A stretch of DNA of 64,000 bases from Euryodendron excelsum (lineage: Eukaryota; Streptophyta; Magnoliopsida; Ericales; Pentaphylacaceae): contig CM065393.1 in NCBI GenBank assembly GCA_033060915.1, positions 6,589,001 to 6,653,000 on the forward strand, given 5' to 3'. Of the stretch, positions 36,251 to 48,225 are shown piece after piece. The notes below the pieces were generated by a model. The model had not been told where the DNA came from and made no database searches. It saw only the letters and a list, made by a program, of their open reading frames with translations. Position 1 is the stretch's first letter; every line of letters starts with the position of its first letter. Both the position numbers and the translations under genes were made by a program.

Positions 36251-39200
36251 CTAAGGGATGCCTAGTATGTGACCACAACACTGAACCACATTTAGTTCTC
36301 GCAAACAGTGAACAACATCTCTCATGGTGGGTCGGTCACTTGGATAATATTCGATGCAGCGCATTGCCAATTTCGTTATTGCAACTCCATCACAAGCATC
36401 AAACGATGACTCTATCTCAAAGCTTTTGTGAACAAGTGACTTACATTTGCCACCTTTGTGCTCTCCCTTTGTCCAGTCACAACCAGTGCAGAAAAGAGAT
36501 TTAAATTTGGGTCTTTTGCAGGATTGGATACTTCTGCGTTCTCCCCTGGCCCAAAGAGAAAGCTGATTTTGTCTATCATACGCTCTTTTGGAGATGAGCT
36601 CCAGAAGTAGAAAACCGTATGCATATACATCTGTTTTGTCTGACCAAGTACCTGTCAAGACATTTTCCAGAAATTATTTCACTATCATCTTCAAAGTTCA
36701 AACAAGGAGAAAAACAAAAAGAAAACAAATTCTCGTGTTTAGGATTCCCAGAAGATTGAGCTCCAAGAAACAAACAAGCAGTTACTTCCTTCCTACTAAT
36801 CAATCATCTAAATACGTATTCAGTCATATGTTCGTCTCCAGAAGGTACAGATAATATTATTTGGAAAAAGCAGAAGAAATACTATGAAGGTAACTCCAAT
36901 CCTAGATTTGTCGTATTAAGTACTACCCATGAAGACCATTCCACTTACCCATGAAGCAAATGCAAGGACAATTTGCACAGTCTATTAAACAACAATGGTA
37001 AGAAGTTCAAGTTTGTTTGCTGGAGTCCATGATCATTTTAACTCAAACCACTAAAGCTGGTATGAATGAGGTGAATGGGCCTGAACCCATAAGCAATACA
37101 AGTAATGAAACACAGCTTCCTCTTTAACAACACAATTAAGAGGAGGATGAAGCAAGAGTAATATAAAACGCAATTGGCGGTCACCATGTTCAATTATGTT
37201 GGGTGAAAATCTTGGATTTTAGGGCTTTGAAGGGAGGATTTACGCAAATTTTAAGCACGTCAAAAAATGAATGAGAAGAACCTAGGCACTTTTTCTAGGG
37301 TCCTCTACGTATTGCGCTTAGATTAGGCTAGCATAAAACAACCCCAAAGAAGCCTCCACAGCATTGAAGATTCTCGAACTATTTTCCATGTATTAGAATA
37401 ATTAATTGCATTGCATAGTCCTTAGAAGAATTACTGTTGTAACCAAGACTAAGTGCCCAAAAAATTAAATAATTAAGACTTCCACTCCATTGTAACCGAC
37501 TGAAGATCATATTTCATTACCCAATATCTTGAGTTGGCCCCTACAACGATTTGACTTCCCACCTGTGTCCAGAAAATTAAGAGAATACCAAAACATTCTA
37601 ACTTCGTAGTAAGAGTACTAAAATCCCATGAAGCTATCTAGGAAGATTTTCTCCTTTGAGTTTGCCTTTTGTTGAGCTTTTGTGAATGCTAAAACTCTTT
37701 AGTAAAGTATATGTAGAACTTAACCGACACATTCTAACTTCATAACACAGAAGTAAGAGTAATAAAATCAAATGACGCTATCTAGGAAGATTCTCTCCTT
37801 TGAGTTTGCCTTTTGTTAAGCTTTTGTGAATGCTAAACTCTCTAGCAAACAAGACCATCAACTATCTTACAATGTCACAAAAAACGAAAAACGAAACCAA
37901 AACACGCCCCATACTAAGCTATGACTTCAACCACCTGAAAAATATATATCAGGGCTCATATAAGAATTTCCTAAAATGAACCTATTACACAAGGATCAGC
38001 CAATGTCAGGATATAACAGCATGAAAGGTTATATAAAGGTCAGAACTTGAGCAAAAAAAAAGTTCTTGCAACAATTTGTACAGAATTTCACAAACAAAGA
38101 GGTATGTGAGGAACATGGATGATAATCCCAATTTTATTAGGGCATGGCAGTGAAAAAGAGCAGAATATTCCCCATTTTGTAAGCAAGTACAGGAAGGAGA
38201 CATTTACTATGCTCGTCTAGAAATCCTCCAAACTGTAACTATTGTTACATCCCACGTATGAATAATCCAGCTGAGACAACTGATAGAAGCATTATGTCAA
38301 CTCTCTAGTAATCATATGCATGTATACAAGGAGATGCATCTTTAATAATAATAAAGACATAGGAAGGAACTGCTTACTGCCAAAAGATAAACAATAGCTG
38401 CAAGGGAACGTATTCACAGATTCAAAAAGAAGCACTTAGACAACCAAAGAAAAGGGAATGCCCTTTTTCATTTTTCTTCTTCTCCATAGGTAACAACAAA
38501 TCTCCTCAAATAAAATCATCAACAGCGACAGTAAATACATCAATGACACCATTCTCTAAAAAATTCAACAGTCACAGGGTTTCGCATTTCGGTTCAACAA
38601 TTTCATATCAACTGCAGATTGATTAACTTCCTTTTTGCATAAGGTAACCGCATAAGAGATGGCTGTATTTGATGAGGCTATATACGAGGTAAATGCACAA
38701 ATCAAGTGGAAAGAGACTGACTGAAACAAAACTTGTAGAAGGCCACTCCTATCAAGAGCAAATAAGATTTGAGGAAAGAGTTGATAGCTAGAATGGACAG
38801 TCATAGATTCTCTCCCCACTCCCATCCAATGCCTGCTAAATAAAAGGGGGCAAAAAGGTACATGTGCAACCATCAGAGCAATTATGCCATACATTATTAA
38901 GATTAAGACAATTACCAGCTGCAGGTGATTTTGGTGCAAATGGAACCCATTCATTACAAAAGAACTATGAAGACTTCTGCCAATTAGAGCCTTATTTTTA
39001 TAAAGGTAATGTTAAAAAAGTACGCGTATAAAGAATAAACAAAACCTAGAACATGAACATGATGAGCTCATTTGAAGGTAACTACAGCTCCATATGGGCT
39101 ATAAACAAGGGTGGATGTAAGGAAATAGGAGGATGTAAGGAAACAGATATGGATGAGAAAAGAAAAGAAATATGCACAGCCAAAAGAGTCTAGGTGTAGC

Positions 39201-41947
39201 ACCAGGAGGAATCTGCAAAATGAATGTATTCCTCAAATTTCTTTCCAAAAACCCATAAGTGGTTTGGCTAGCCACGTGTCCCCACCAAATCATTGCCCCA
39301 ATGTCTTACTACCAATCGCTGAGCACCGTTCTCCACAGGTGCCACGTCATATCCCACCTCCTCTGCCTTAGAATCCTCAAAGCTTATCCGCCAAAGGGAA
39401 CTAAAACAAAGGAAAGTCCACTCAATTCAATCGCCTAGCCCCCACTCAAACCCCCCCAATTTACATCCACCCACGCCTGAATCACCTCTTCTGCAGCAGG
39501 GGCTGCTCCAAACCTCCCTACCAAACAACTATTCAAGAATCTCATTGCCTCATTACACAAAAAACTTCAATCTCACAGTCTGCCGACTTCGACCCTCTCA
39601 CCACCTTGTCCACATTTTCGACCATTGTAGAATTCTTTCCACTTCCGAAGACTTTTGGGAGATATCCCTCCCATCTTCCCCCACCTGCTATTACGAAACC
39701 CTAACAAGCTTCTTCCCTTATCATCCAATACCTACCCCTCAATACACCTAGCCCCTTTATTAAACAGCCTCCGAGGCTCCACCACTCTACTTTTCCGTTG
39801 CATCCATTGGAATCTTAATCCGTGCCTGCAATCTGAGAGTTGCACACCATTGAAGCTCTCTAGACAGCAACCTCACCAATCTGCCCACGCCTCTGCTTCT
39901 CTCAATCAACTTGTACCATCTTGTCGAACTTTCACCTTCATCAATGAGATTGAAGGAGTCCCATCGTAAATTGAAGATCTACATCGTTGAGCCCTTCTCG
40001 ACACTGTATTGGAGATAATATTATGGTGCTTAATAGCTATATTATGCGATTTATTGTTTATTGGTATGCTTGATAAATTGGAAAGATTCTAATTTCAAAA
40101 TCCTAATCAATGTGCATATGTAGTTTTCACATACGTTCTCTTTAATTGTATCCCACATGTTCTTAAAGCATGAAAGAAGGCAATACTACAAAAACTAACT
40201 AAAGGAAACTACATACTCCTAAACTAGCATCCTAACCATAATTAAAATTTCAACTTTAATTGATTCAATACAATGAAATAACCTAAAACTCTAAACAGTA
40301 AAATATTACTTTCAAATCCATTTAAAAAATTTACAACACCCGGGGAACGAACCAAGACCATCAAGACAAGAAGTCAAGTTCAAATACATCAATATGGCCA
40401 AGATCATCCAAATAATTAGCGACATCATTCTGTCATTAATCAATTAAAATTTAATGAAATATGTATCCTAGTACAAACCAATAAAAATAAATAGATAAAT
40501 AAATTTTGTACTCTTGCACACTTTGAAAATGGTAGAAGAGACAATCTTAACAATTTCACTTGAGTATTAAATAAAAAATGCAAAGAACATTCAAAAGATA
40601 TACCTGTATTGCAAATATATGGATCCATATAACCATAAGGCCCCCAAATGTATTCATATGGAGGAATTCCACCAAAAACTCCACCAACAAGCATACTGAA
40701 GTCGAGCAATCTGGGATTGAAAGCCTACATGCCAAATAACATAAGAGCTTTAACAACCTTCTTTCAAGAGTTTTTTAGTATGACGACCTGATAATCAACA
40801 CAGAAATAGAGCACAACAAATACTAGGGCCTACCTTGTCAACCATTACATGAGCTGCATCAATATTTCGAACCAAGAGTTCTTGACCATGCAAAGCTTCA
40901 AGAAGGCATGCAAACCCAAGTCCTACCTTGATTCGATCAATCCATTTAAAATTGTCTAGAATTGCAAAATGACTCGTTAAAATATAACAACACACATATT
41001 CAAAAATATTTCATTTACAGATTTTGGTCCGTAACTATGCCCTAGTAGTTATACACTGACCTTGTATTGAGTTTGTCATTCTTACTGACCAAAATTTTAT
41101 TTTCTTTCTAATTTCAGCTGCAAAATCCTACAATCTTCTGAACAAGAGATGGTAATAAGTGATTAAAAAAGGAGCCAAATTAGACAATTACATCACCTTG
41201 AAGAAGTAGGTTTTGGACAGTATCAAGTGATCTTAGCCCGTATACAACACCCAACCGTCCATTTTCTCGGCAATACCCAATTAACTTCACCAAGTTTGGA
41301 TGCCATTTCAACCCCGAATTTTCCAACAATTCGATTTCATCCTATGGCATAAATTACACAATTAGCCGATAAATAACCATCAAAAGGAAAAAGTAATGGT
41401 GTCCAACAAAGCAATCATTTCATCTACATACACTCAATCTGGATTGTTGACTCTTTGGAAGTTTTGGATATTCCTCGTCATCCCATGTTTTCACTGTAAC
41501 CTCTTGGGTCTCAAAACCTCGTTGAATTTCTCCCCAGAACAATTTCCCACATTGGGTATTCCCAATGAAGTTTTCTGCACTGAATCCGCTGGTGATAGAC
41601 TCCAGCTCTTGATAGGTGTAGACATCCAAACCATCAGCTGATTCCATACCTTAAAGCCATTTTATTTAGGTGCAGGTAAGATATAAAACTAACAAGGTGC
41701 AAGCAAACAACGAAGACGAATCAGGCTAACCAGGTCCAAACCATGAGTCATATCAATACATAATTACACTCCATTAAAATTACCATAAAATAAAACATAA
41801 CCAAGACTTTCATTGTTCTTTTCTTTTCTTCAAACATACTGAATGAAAAATTTTCCATTGACTTTCTTGCCAAGTTCTTAAGTTGGTCACAAAATATTTA
41901 TTACACTGGAGACGCAAAATGTTTATAAATAGTGACAAAACAGGAAC

Positions 41948-42005
<58 letters not shown>

Positions 42006-42652
42006 AAACAAAAAAAAAAAAAACAAACAAACAAAAACAACAAAAAAAAATAAATAAATAAACCAAATAAAAAAAAAAAAGACAGGAATTGAATACCTAA
42101 TAGCAAACAAATTAACCTACAATTGCCACAAAACCAAATCACATGGAAATTGTAAACCATCCTTACGGCTAATTCTCATACAATCGGTCATTTATATTTA
42201 AACCCTAAAATTATTATCTCTGTGATTGCACAGACTTACAAACTACAAACACATGCTAGGACAGGGAGATTAAGCAGAGAATCTGAGACAATAGCAAGAT
42301 CGTGAATAAAATACGTGAAAACAAATACAAACTCGTTAAAGAAAACCAAAATATAAAAATATATACGTATAGAGAGAATATAAGCAGAGAACTTGAGAAA
42401 TAGCAAGAACAAGATTGTGAATACAATCCATGTTAAGATACACAAAGACATTGCACACAAACCTAAAAATATATGGAGAGAGAGAGAGAGGGAGAGAGAG
42501 TTACCGATCGTCGAAGCTGCAAAACATTTAACGCTTTCGATCCCGAGCACCAGCACAAAAAGGGAAACAAGTAAACCCGGTTCACCGTTGCTAGGTGCTG
42601 CGTCGAACCGGAGTAATTCGAGCCAAAAGTTGGTCAGGAATTTTGAATTGCT
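36251..42652 (-). CDS. Pseudokinase gene K2 (tandem paralogue of K1)
   Basis: Exons: 42505-~42652 (exon 1, start unresolved), 41432-41649, 41197-41341, 40834-40955, 40604-40724, 36251-36651, all GT-AG and joining in phase. Exons 2-6 give 335 residues. The N-lobe keeps a weak glycine loop IGNTQCGKLFWG, lysine EVTVKTW, alpha-C Glu DEIELLE and LVKLIGYC. The catalytic loop reads LVRNIDAAHVMVDK, so Asp, Lys and Asn of HRDxKxxN are Asn, Asp and His. DFG is DFS (LLDFSMLVGG). Subdomain IX (SDKTDVYAYGFLLLELIS) and the RPT arginine (SDRPTMRDVV) are normal. It is therefore probably catalytically dead but folded: a scaffold or regulator. Exon 1 encodes a hydrophobic LLVSLFVLVLG stretch, possibly a signal or membrane segment, but has no ATG in frame. 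A pseudogene with intact splicing remains possible. Confidence 0.7.
37593..37855. repeat. Tandem duplication in last intron of K2
   Basis: CATTCTAACTTC...GCTATCTAGGAAGATT...TTTGAGTTTGCCTTTTGTT, about 130 bp from 37593, is repeated from 37730 with small gaps. The copies differ at roughly one base in ten, so the event is old. No coding sense. Confidence 0.8.
39230..39980. other. GC-richer island inside K2 intron
   Basis: C-rich DNA within an AT-rich intron: CCACGTGTCCCCACC at 39273, CCCCCCAATTTACATCC at 39454, CCACGCCTC at 39886. The plus strand is open at 39655-39969 (104 codons), but the product resembles nothing I recognise and codon usage looks untranslated. It could be a captured fragment, an LTR piece, or a promoter of an unseen transcript. 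Confidence 0.25.
41950..42003. repeat. 54-nt poly-C run in K2 intron 1
   Basis: Fifty-four consecutive C, then about 80 nt of A-rich sequence. It is read as poly-Gly or poly-Gly/Phe on the minus strand, which is an artefact. It is intronic, so it does not affect the K2 frame. Confidence 0.98.
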
Positions 42653-42657
42653 TCATA

Positions 42658-43035
42658 TTAATACTCAAGATATTAAATTACAAATTAAAATTAACAAATT
42701 AACCCATTCTTATATCAACTATTGAAATAATAAAATTTATTTATCTACTACTTATTTAACTGTTTGTTAGTAATATATTTTGTAAAATTAATATATATAT
42801 ATATATATATGAGACAAAGATACTACATACTAACATATATAAGAAGAAAATACTTATAAATGTTATCATATTTTTTGTCTCGACTTTTTAACTAATGTTC
42901 GTATAATATTCAGATAATTATATATTTATATTTTTTATATTCTTGTATTTTATATCAAATTTTATTACTGTATTTTTTAAGAAAAATCGTATTATTCATG
43001 TACGTATTATGTACCGTTTTTTCGTCATCACGTAT
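42658..43035 (+). repeat. Upstream block E of K2
   Basis: Single copy of the AT-rich block also found upstream of K1 at 32862-33465. It begins within a few bases of the end of the open part of K2 exon 1. A (TA)n stretch lies at 42790-42810. Confidence 0.65.
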
Positions 43036-43221
43036 TTTGCTGACTATGGCTTTAACACCTAACTATGGTTTTAACACCCATGGTGGCTGAAACCTTCTAG
43101 GGCTCATAGGGAGTGGGTCGAACCACTCTAGGTGAGGTTTAATGCCTAAAAGTTAGTGAGGAATTTTGAAATGCCTGTCAGTTTTGAAGCTCTTGTTATG
43201 CAATGGGTCCGTGCTAATTAA

Positions 43222-43399
43222 GGGGTGTTTGGACAGGCAGCAAGTCATAGGTTAGCTTTAAAAAGTTACTTGTTTAAATGTTTTTTTCAACCTTAAGTTA
43301 GTTCTAAAAGTCATTTTTTTAGTATGAAGCCAAAAACAGTTTAAAAAAATCATAAGATTAAGACATAAGTTGCTCAAAAGCTATATCCAAATACTCCCT
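43222..43399. mobile_element. Small hAT-like MITE
   Basis: The left end GGGGTGTTTGGACAG and right end TATCCAAATACTCCC form imperfect terminal inverted repeats (GGG.GT.TTTGGA), with AAGTCATAGG and AACTTA-like inner matches, over about 178 bp. No clear target duplication. Confidence 0.45.
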
Positions 43400-44598
43400 A
43401 AGACTGTGACACGTCTGGACACACTTAGCAAGAGAATAACCCTATGGAAAGAGGAATAGGTTGACATAACGCTTTAAGATCGCTTGTAATATCTCAAACC
43501 TCCATTATCTGATTTAATGTGAATTTTTCTAAATTATGTATTATTTTAACATGCATTTGTATCAAAATGACCAATAGTAATGTATGTTGTAACGTATGCC
43601 TTATGTGCAAGACACATGGGATAAATTCTCATAGGCCTCTTCTATATACACATCGTAATACACACATACACACCTGCCATAGAAGAGGAAGAGAAGAAGA
43701 AGAAGAAGAAGAAGAAGAAGAAGAAGAGCAGGGAAATAAAAATATCAAGAGAAAGGAAACTAAGATGAGATTGAAGCTTGAGAAGCTCAACCCCCACAAG
43801 AAACCATCATTGTTGGAGCTTGAAAAGCTTGAGAGAAAAAGGTATGAACTCCAAATCTTGTATATGCTTGTGTGTAAGTGTGTTGTAGTTGTGTTTGGTG
43901 ACTCCTTTGAGTCCTAATTACTTTGGTTTTAAGAGTTTGTAAGCTTCTATAAATGGATTGGGAGTTGGGGTTTGAAAATACCCAAATTGTATATGTTAGA
44001 GTTTGGAATTTTAAACCCTAAATCCCTTATTTTACTTGTTTATTTTGTCCTATTTTGAGTTATTATTGTCTTCTTGGGTCAATCTTTGGACCCTAGGAGT
44101 GTTGAAAGAGTTTAAGAAAAACTTGGTTGAGTTTAGGATGGGAGAACCTGTTTTCGTTCAAGCAGGAACCAGGTCGCCACGCTAGAGCGCGGTGCAACAC
44201 ACATGAGGGAGTGGGTGTCTAGCCAGGACGCCACTAGAGCAGGGTTAAGCCTGCCTGAGAGCGGTGTAATATGGTTAGGAACCCGCTAGAGCACGCCTTA
44301 GAGTGCTTGAGGGCGCAATTCCCTGTCAGGTTGTTTTCCTTCTTTTTTTTTTGCTTTGTTAGGTCTATATAATTGATCCTTCTATGTACTTTATGTGTAG
44401 AAATACCCTTATTTAATACCATTTTATAAGATTTGAGGTGAGTAACGGTATGCCATGAGTAAAATCCTATTATTTTTTCAAATGTCTTTAAGCTCTCTTA
44501 TATCATTTATTGCTCTCCAATTCAACATTGTTGCTTTCAAGTTCAATTACATTTCATGCATTACTTTTCATGATTTTCATGCATCAATGACTATGTTC

Positions 44599-46823
44599 TG
44601 TTGGTCCAATAGGCAACCCAAGAGGGGGGTGAATTGGGTTTTTCGAAGATTAAGAGCAAATAAGATTAATTAAAATTAATCTAAGCAATGTAACAAAAGT
44701 CAATCTATATGCAATGCAATATAATCAGAAGAAGTAAAGAAAATAGAGCAATAGAAAGAGCACATAGATTTACCGAGGTTCAACCACAAACCGTGGTCTA
44801 CGATCTCACCCCAAGACCTCCTTGAAGTCTTCTTCTACTATATAATCACCTATTACAAATGGGCTGCTGATTGACAAAGTGCTCAGCTTACTATATAAGA
44901 ACTCCTCACCGAGCTCTTCAATCCCCAAGTGATTTTGTCCAAGCTTCACTCAAACTTACAAGAGTTTTGCTTTCACAAGAGAACTCTCTAAACTCTCAAT
45001 TACAAGTGTATAGATGTATACAAGTAACTAACACACTCTTTAGCAAGGGCAAATATTATAATCTGAGCTTACAAGAATAAAACAGGAAGAATGTTCAGGA
45101 ATATCAGGTTAATTAGTGATTCTTATCTCTTGTTGTTTCTTCCTCTTGATTCTTGTATATAAATGCAGTTGGAGGCTACTATATATGCCCCTGTATTGAT
45201 TCCATCCGTTAGTGGTTGTTGGGGATCATTAATGCACGTCTAGTCCGTTATAACGTTAAGAAAAATAGCCGTTATATCCAAGGAGTTGACTCCAGGTCTG
45301 TGGAGTCGACACTTTCTGCTTCTGCATTTACCGGATGTAGTTCACTGACTTCATGAGTCCGCTTTTCATATCAATGAGGCAACTCCTTGTCCATTCTGTC
45401 TTCACATCTTTGGCTTCTGCTGTCATGAGGCGACACTTCATCTTCAGGTGTCGGCTTATTGATCATATTATCTTCAAGCCTTTTACTTCTGCTGCTAAGA
45501 GGCGACTCTTCGTCTTCATGTGTCCGCTCATTGTTCATGTCATCTTTAAGCCTTGGCGTCTGTCTCAATAAGGCGACTTTTTATTTCAATGAGTCCACTC
45601 TTTGTCTATATGGTTTCCAAGCTTTTTACTTCTGTGCTCAAGAGGCGACACTTCATTTCCATGAGTCCCCTCATTGTCCAATTTATCTTCAGGCTTTTTT
45701 TGCTTCTATGATCAAGAGACGACACTTCATTTCCATGAGTCCCCTCATTGTCCAATTTGTCTTCAGGCCTTTTTGCTTCTGTGATCAAGAGGTGACTCCT
45801 CATTTCCATAAGTCCCCTCATCGCCCAAAAATCTGCTTTCAGATTTCTATTGATCAAGTATATCAAAGCACTGGTATAAGATCTTCAAGGAGTATATCTT
45901 TGGGGTATGATGATCAATCAAATCTTCTTAACTCATCAGAGTTAAGTTCTATGTAATTTGGATTGAATCAATCATTGGATATTGATCTTCTCTTGACTCT
46001 CAAACTGTCAGAGCTTCATTAGATCAATGTCGATCTTTTCTTCTTCATTTGCAAAGCTTCTTCTTTCATTGTAGAACATCTTCTTCTTTCATTGTAGAAC
46101 ATCTTCTTCAATGCCAAGCTTTCTTAATTGTGTAGAGCTTCAAAATGTTTCATTTCTGATTTCTTTTCTTTGATAGCAATTCTTCTTTCTTCTTTACAAT
46201 CACTTCAATGAGACTTTTGCAGGCTTGATGAAATCTCTTCATTACATCTAGTCTTCATTGATTCTTTAGAAGAATTCTTCACTTGGATTCCAGGTAGAGA
46301 TCAGACAATCATTGTGAGCCATCTTCTCAGCAACTTCAATCGCATTGTCTTGAATTGATCTTTGCATACTAGATGAAATCATCTTTTGAGCATTTTCAAA
46401 CTCTTCAACAAATAATTCATCTTCAACTGAACATTTCACCTCCTTAATTGATCTTTTCATATTCTGATAAAGTCTTCAGTCTAGTGTAAATCAATCTTCA
46501 TTAAATCTATGAATACTTGACAAAAGCTTTATTTAGACACCTTCAATCTCTTCGAATGTGAACATTTGTTTGAAGTAGAGATAGGCATCATTCCTCTGTT
46601 TGGTTCATTGCATAATTCTTTGAATTCATTGCTTGATCTTGAACTTGTTGTGCATTCTCTTTGACAGGCATTAGACTTAAGATTGAACTTTAAGTCTAAG
46701 TTATAAACTTAGTTAATCTGCACACTAAGTAGAGTCATTAGTAAAATAATACAAGGTTTAATTATCATCAAAATCAACATGGGAATTAATTTTGAGTCAA
46801 CAAGGATCAACCTTGACTCAACA
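44599..46823 (-). mobile_element. Solo copia-type LTR nested in B2
   Basis: Flanked by perfect TGTTC duplications (44594-44598, 46824-46828). On the minus strand it starts TGTTGAGTCAAGG and ends GCCTATTGGACCAACA. The end region TTCACCCCCCTCTTGGGTTG just inside is a hallmark of copia (Tork-type) LTRs. It splits B2 at a point homologous to about 13160 in B1. No coding domain. Confidence 0.82.
45363..45835. repeat. ~74-bp minisatellite in nested LTR
   Basis: Six to seven degenerate units built on AGAGGCGACACTTCATTTCC, ATGAGTCCCCTCATTGTCC and ATCTTCAGGC...GCTTCT. The last two units are the most alike. Frames of 165 and 86 codons on opposite strands here are repeat artefacts. Confidence 0.82.
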
Positions 46824-47339
46824 TGTTCACATATAAATGTCATGTTTTCAAAACGTATATGAAGCTTTCCTAAAATTATGAACCCATAGACTAGAATATT
46901 TAAACGAACGAGATGCAAGATTTCCAATGTATGGTGCGAACTCGAGGTTTTTTCGCGGTAAGACCTTAAACTTACGCGATAGTCCTACGGTAGGGAACAT
47001 GAAATAAACTATTGATATGTTGGGAGACCTTCCTTGACCTAAATAGCCTATGCGTGGTCTAAGAGGGTTGCTATGGAGCCTAGCTCATATGTTGAGTTGT
47101 AGTACACTTATGCTCTTAGAACAAGAACCAAGATATGTTTAAATACTTATGTCAAGTTATGTTATGCTTTATCACGAGTAAAGATATGTTATATCCCTTT
47201 TTTAAGATACCATGTTTCGAAACAATAGAATGTTTCAATATGATGCTTATACTACATATGATTTTTTAAGTTCATGCTCTATATGCACAAATATTTATCT
47301 ATTGTCGGTATACTAGATATAAATGCTAGTCCATGGTAG

Positions 47340-47700
47340 TTTCATGCTTGTACATCATTGTTTTTTTACTAAACATTAGCTTACGTTTTCTCAAATGTTT
47401 TCAGGTAGCCAATTCGGAAGGTCCTAGGAGGAGGCCATATGTGTTTTTTGAGCTACGACCCATGGGTCTATGTTATGCTATATGTATTTAGGCTGAATCC
47501 TAATACACAATATCTTTACACTCGTGCGTCGTTGTTTTTCATTAAGTATTAGCTTATGTTTTCTCAAATGTTTTCAAATAGCCAATTCGGGAGGCCCTAG
47601 GAGGAGGTCATATGTGGATTTTGAGTTACGGCCCATAGGCCTATATTATGTAATATATATTTGGGTTAGACCCTAATGTTTTGTAATATTATAAATGATA
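47340..47700 (+). repeat. Tandem duplication of LTR B2 3' region
   Basis: The stretch with TTAGCTTACGTTTTCTCAAA, AGCCAATTCGG and CATATGTG (from about 47350) is repeated from about 47540. Other B copies have it once, so the duplication is private to B2. Confidence 0.7.
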
Positions 47701-47938
47701 TAACTGTGGTGGCCTCGAATAGGCCAGATATACGTTTATGTTTTGGATTAAGTATAGTTTTGCCATGTATGACACAAGTTATGTTTTAAGTTATAAAAAT
47801 TATATTTCCACAATTATATATAATTTTTGACGATTATGCACAGGTGTTTAACCAGTTTATGTAATGCAACTTTAGGTAGCTTACTTTTGGCCGGTCATAT
47901 ACCCTAAATCCACACAGACTGGGTTACGGGGTGTGACA

Positions 47939-48189
47939 TCACTAAATAATGCCTTGGACAACTTTGGTTTGCTATAATTCTTGTCATTTTATAAGGGCCA
48001 ACTCAAGACAAATTAAAGTGAAATGTGACAGCTTTAAATAAGTTTGTTTTTATAATTTAAAGAATTTTTTATGTTAAACTTAAAAAAAAATTCTTTGGTT
48101 AAACTAGTATTTTTTTTTCCTTCTGAAATTAACTAGTATATTACTTCTAGGTCTCATTTCTTACAAGCCCTTTTCATTTGAAATCTATT

Positions 48190-48225
<36 letters not shown>

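Larger units (their letters stand above)
43485..47938 (+). mobile_element. Solo LTR B2, with nested solo LTR
   Basis: Starts TGTAATATCTC, ends GGGGTGTGACA; flanks TCGCT (43480-43484) and TCACT (47939-47943) differ by one CpG-type transition. After removing the nested 2225-bp LTR and its duplication it is about 2.22 kb, matching B1 and B3. A (GAA)n tract lies at 43684-43727. No primer-binding site or gag follows the LTR end, so it is solo. Confidence 0.83.

Noticed and set aside
38565..38954. 129-codon minus-strand frame in the K2 last intron
   Set aside because: No recognisable domain, and it sits between spliced exons in an intron. Phase and splice sites do not connect it to K2.
41810..42160. 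Glycine-run protein on the minus strand
   Set aside because: Translation of the 54-nt poly-C run in K2 intron 1.
43519..43917. 132-codon frame with a Glu run
   Set aside because: Spans the (GAA)n tract of solo LTR B2; homologous DNA in B1 is not open.
45459..45956. 165-codon open frame, the longest in the window
   Set aside because: It runs through the 74-bp minisatellite of a copia LTR; an opposite-strand frame covers the same DNA. No domain.
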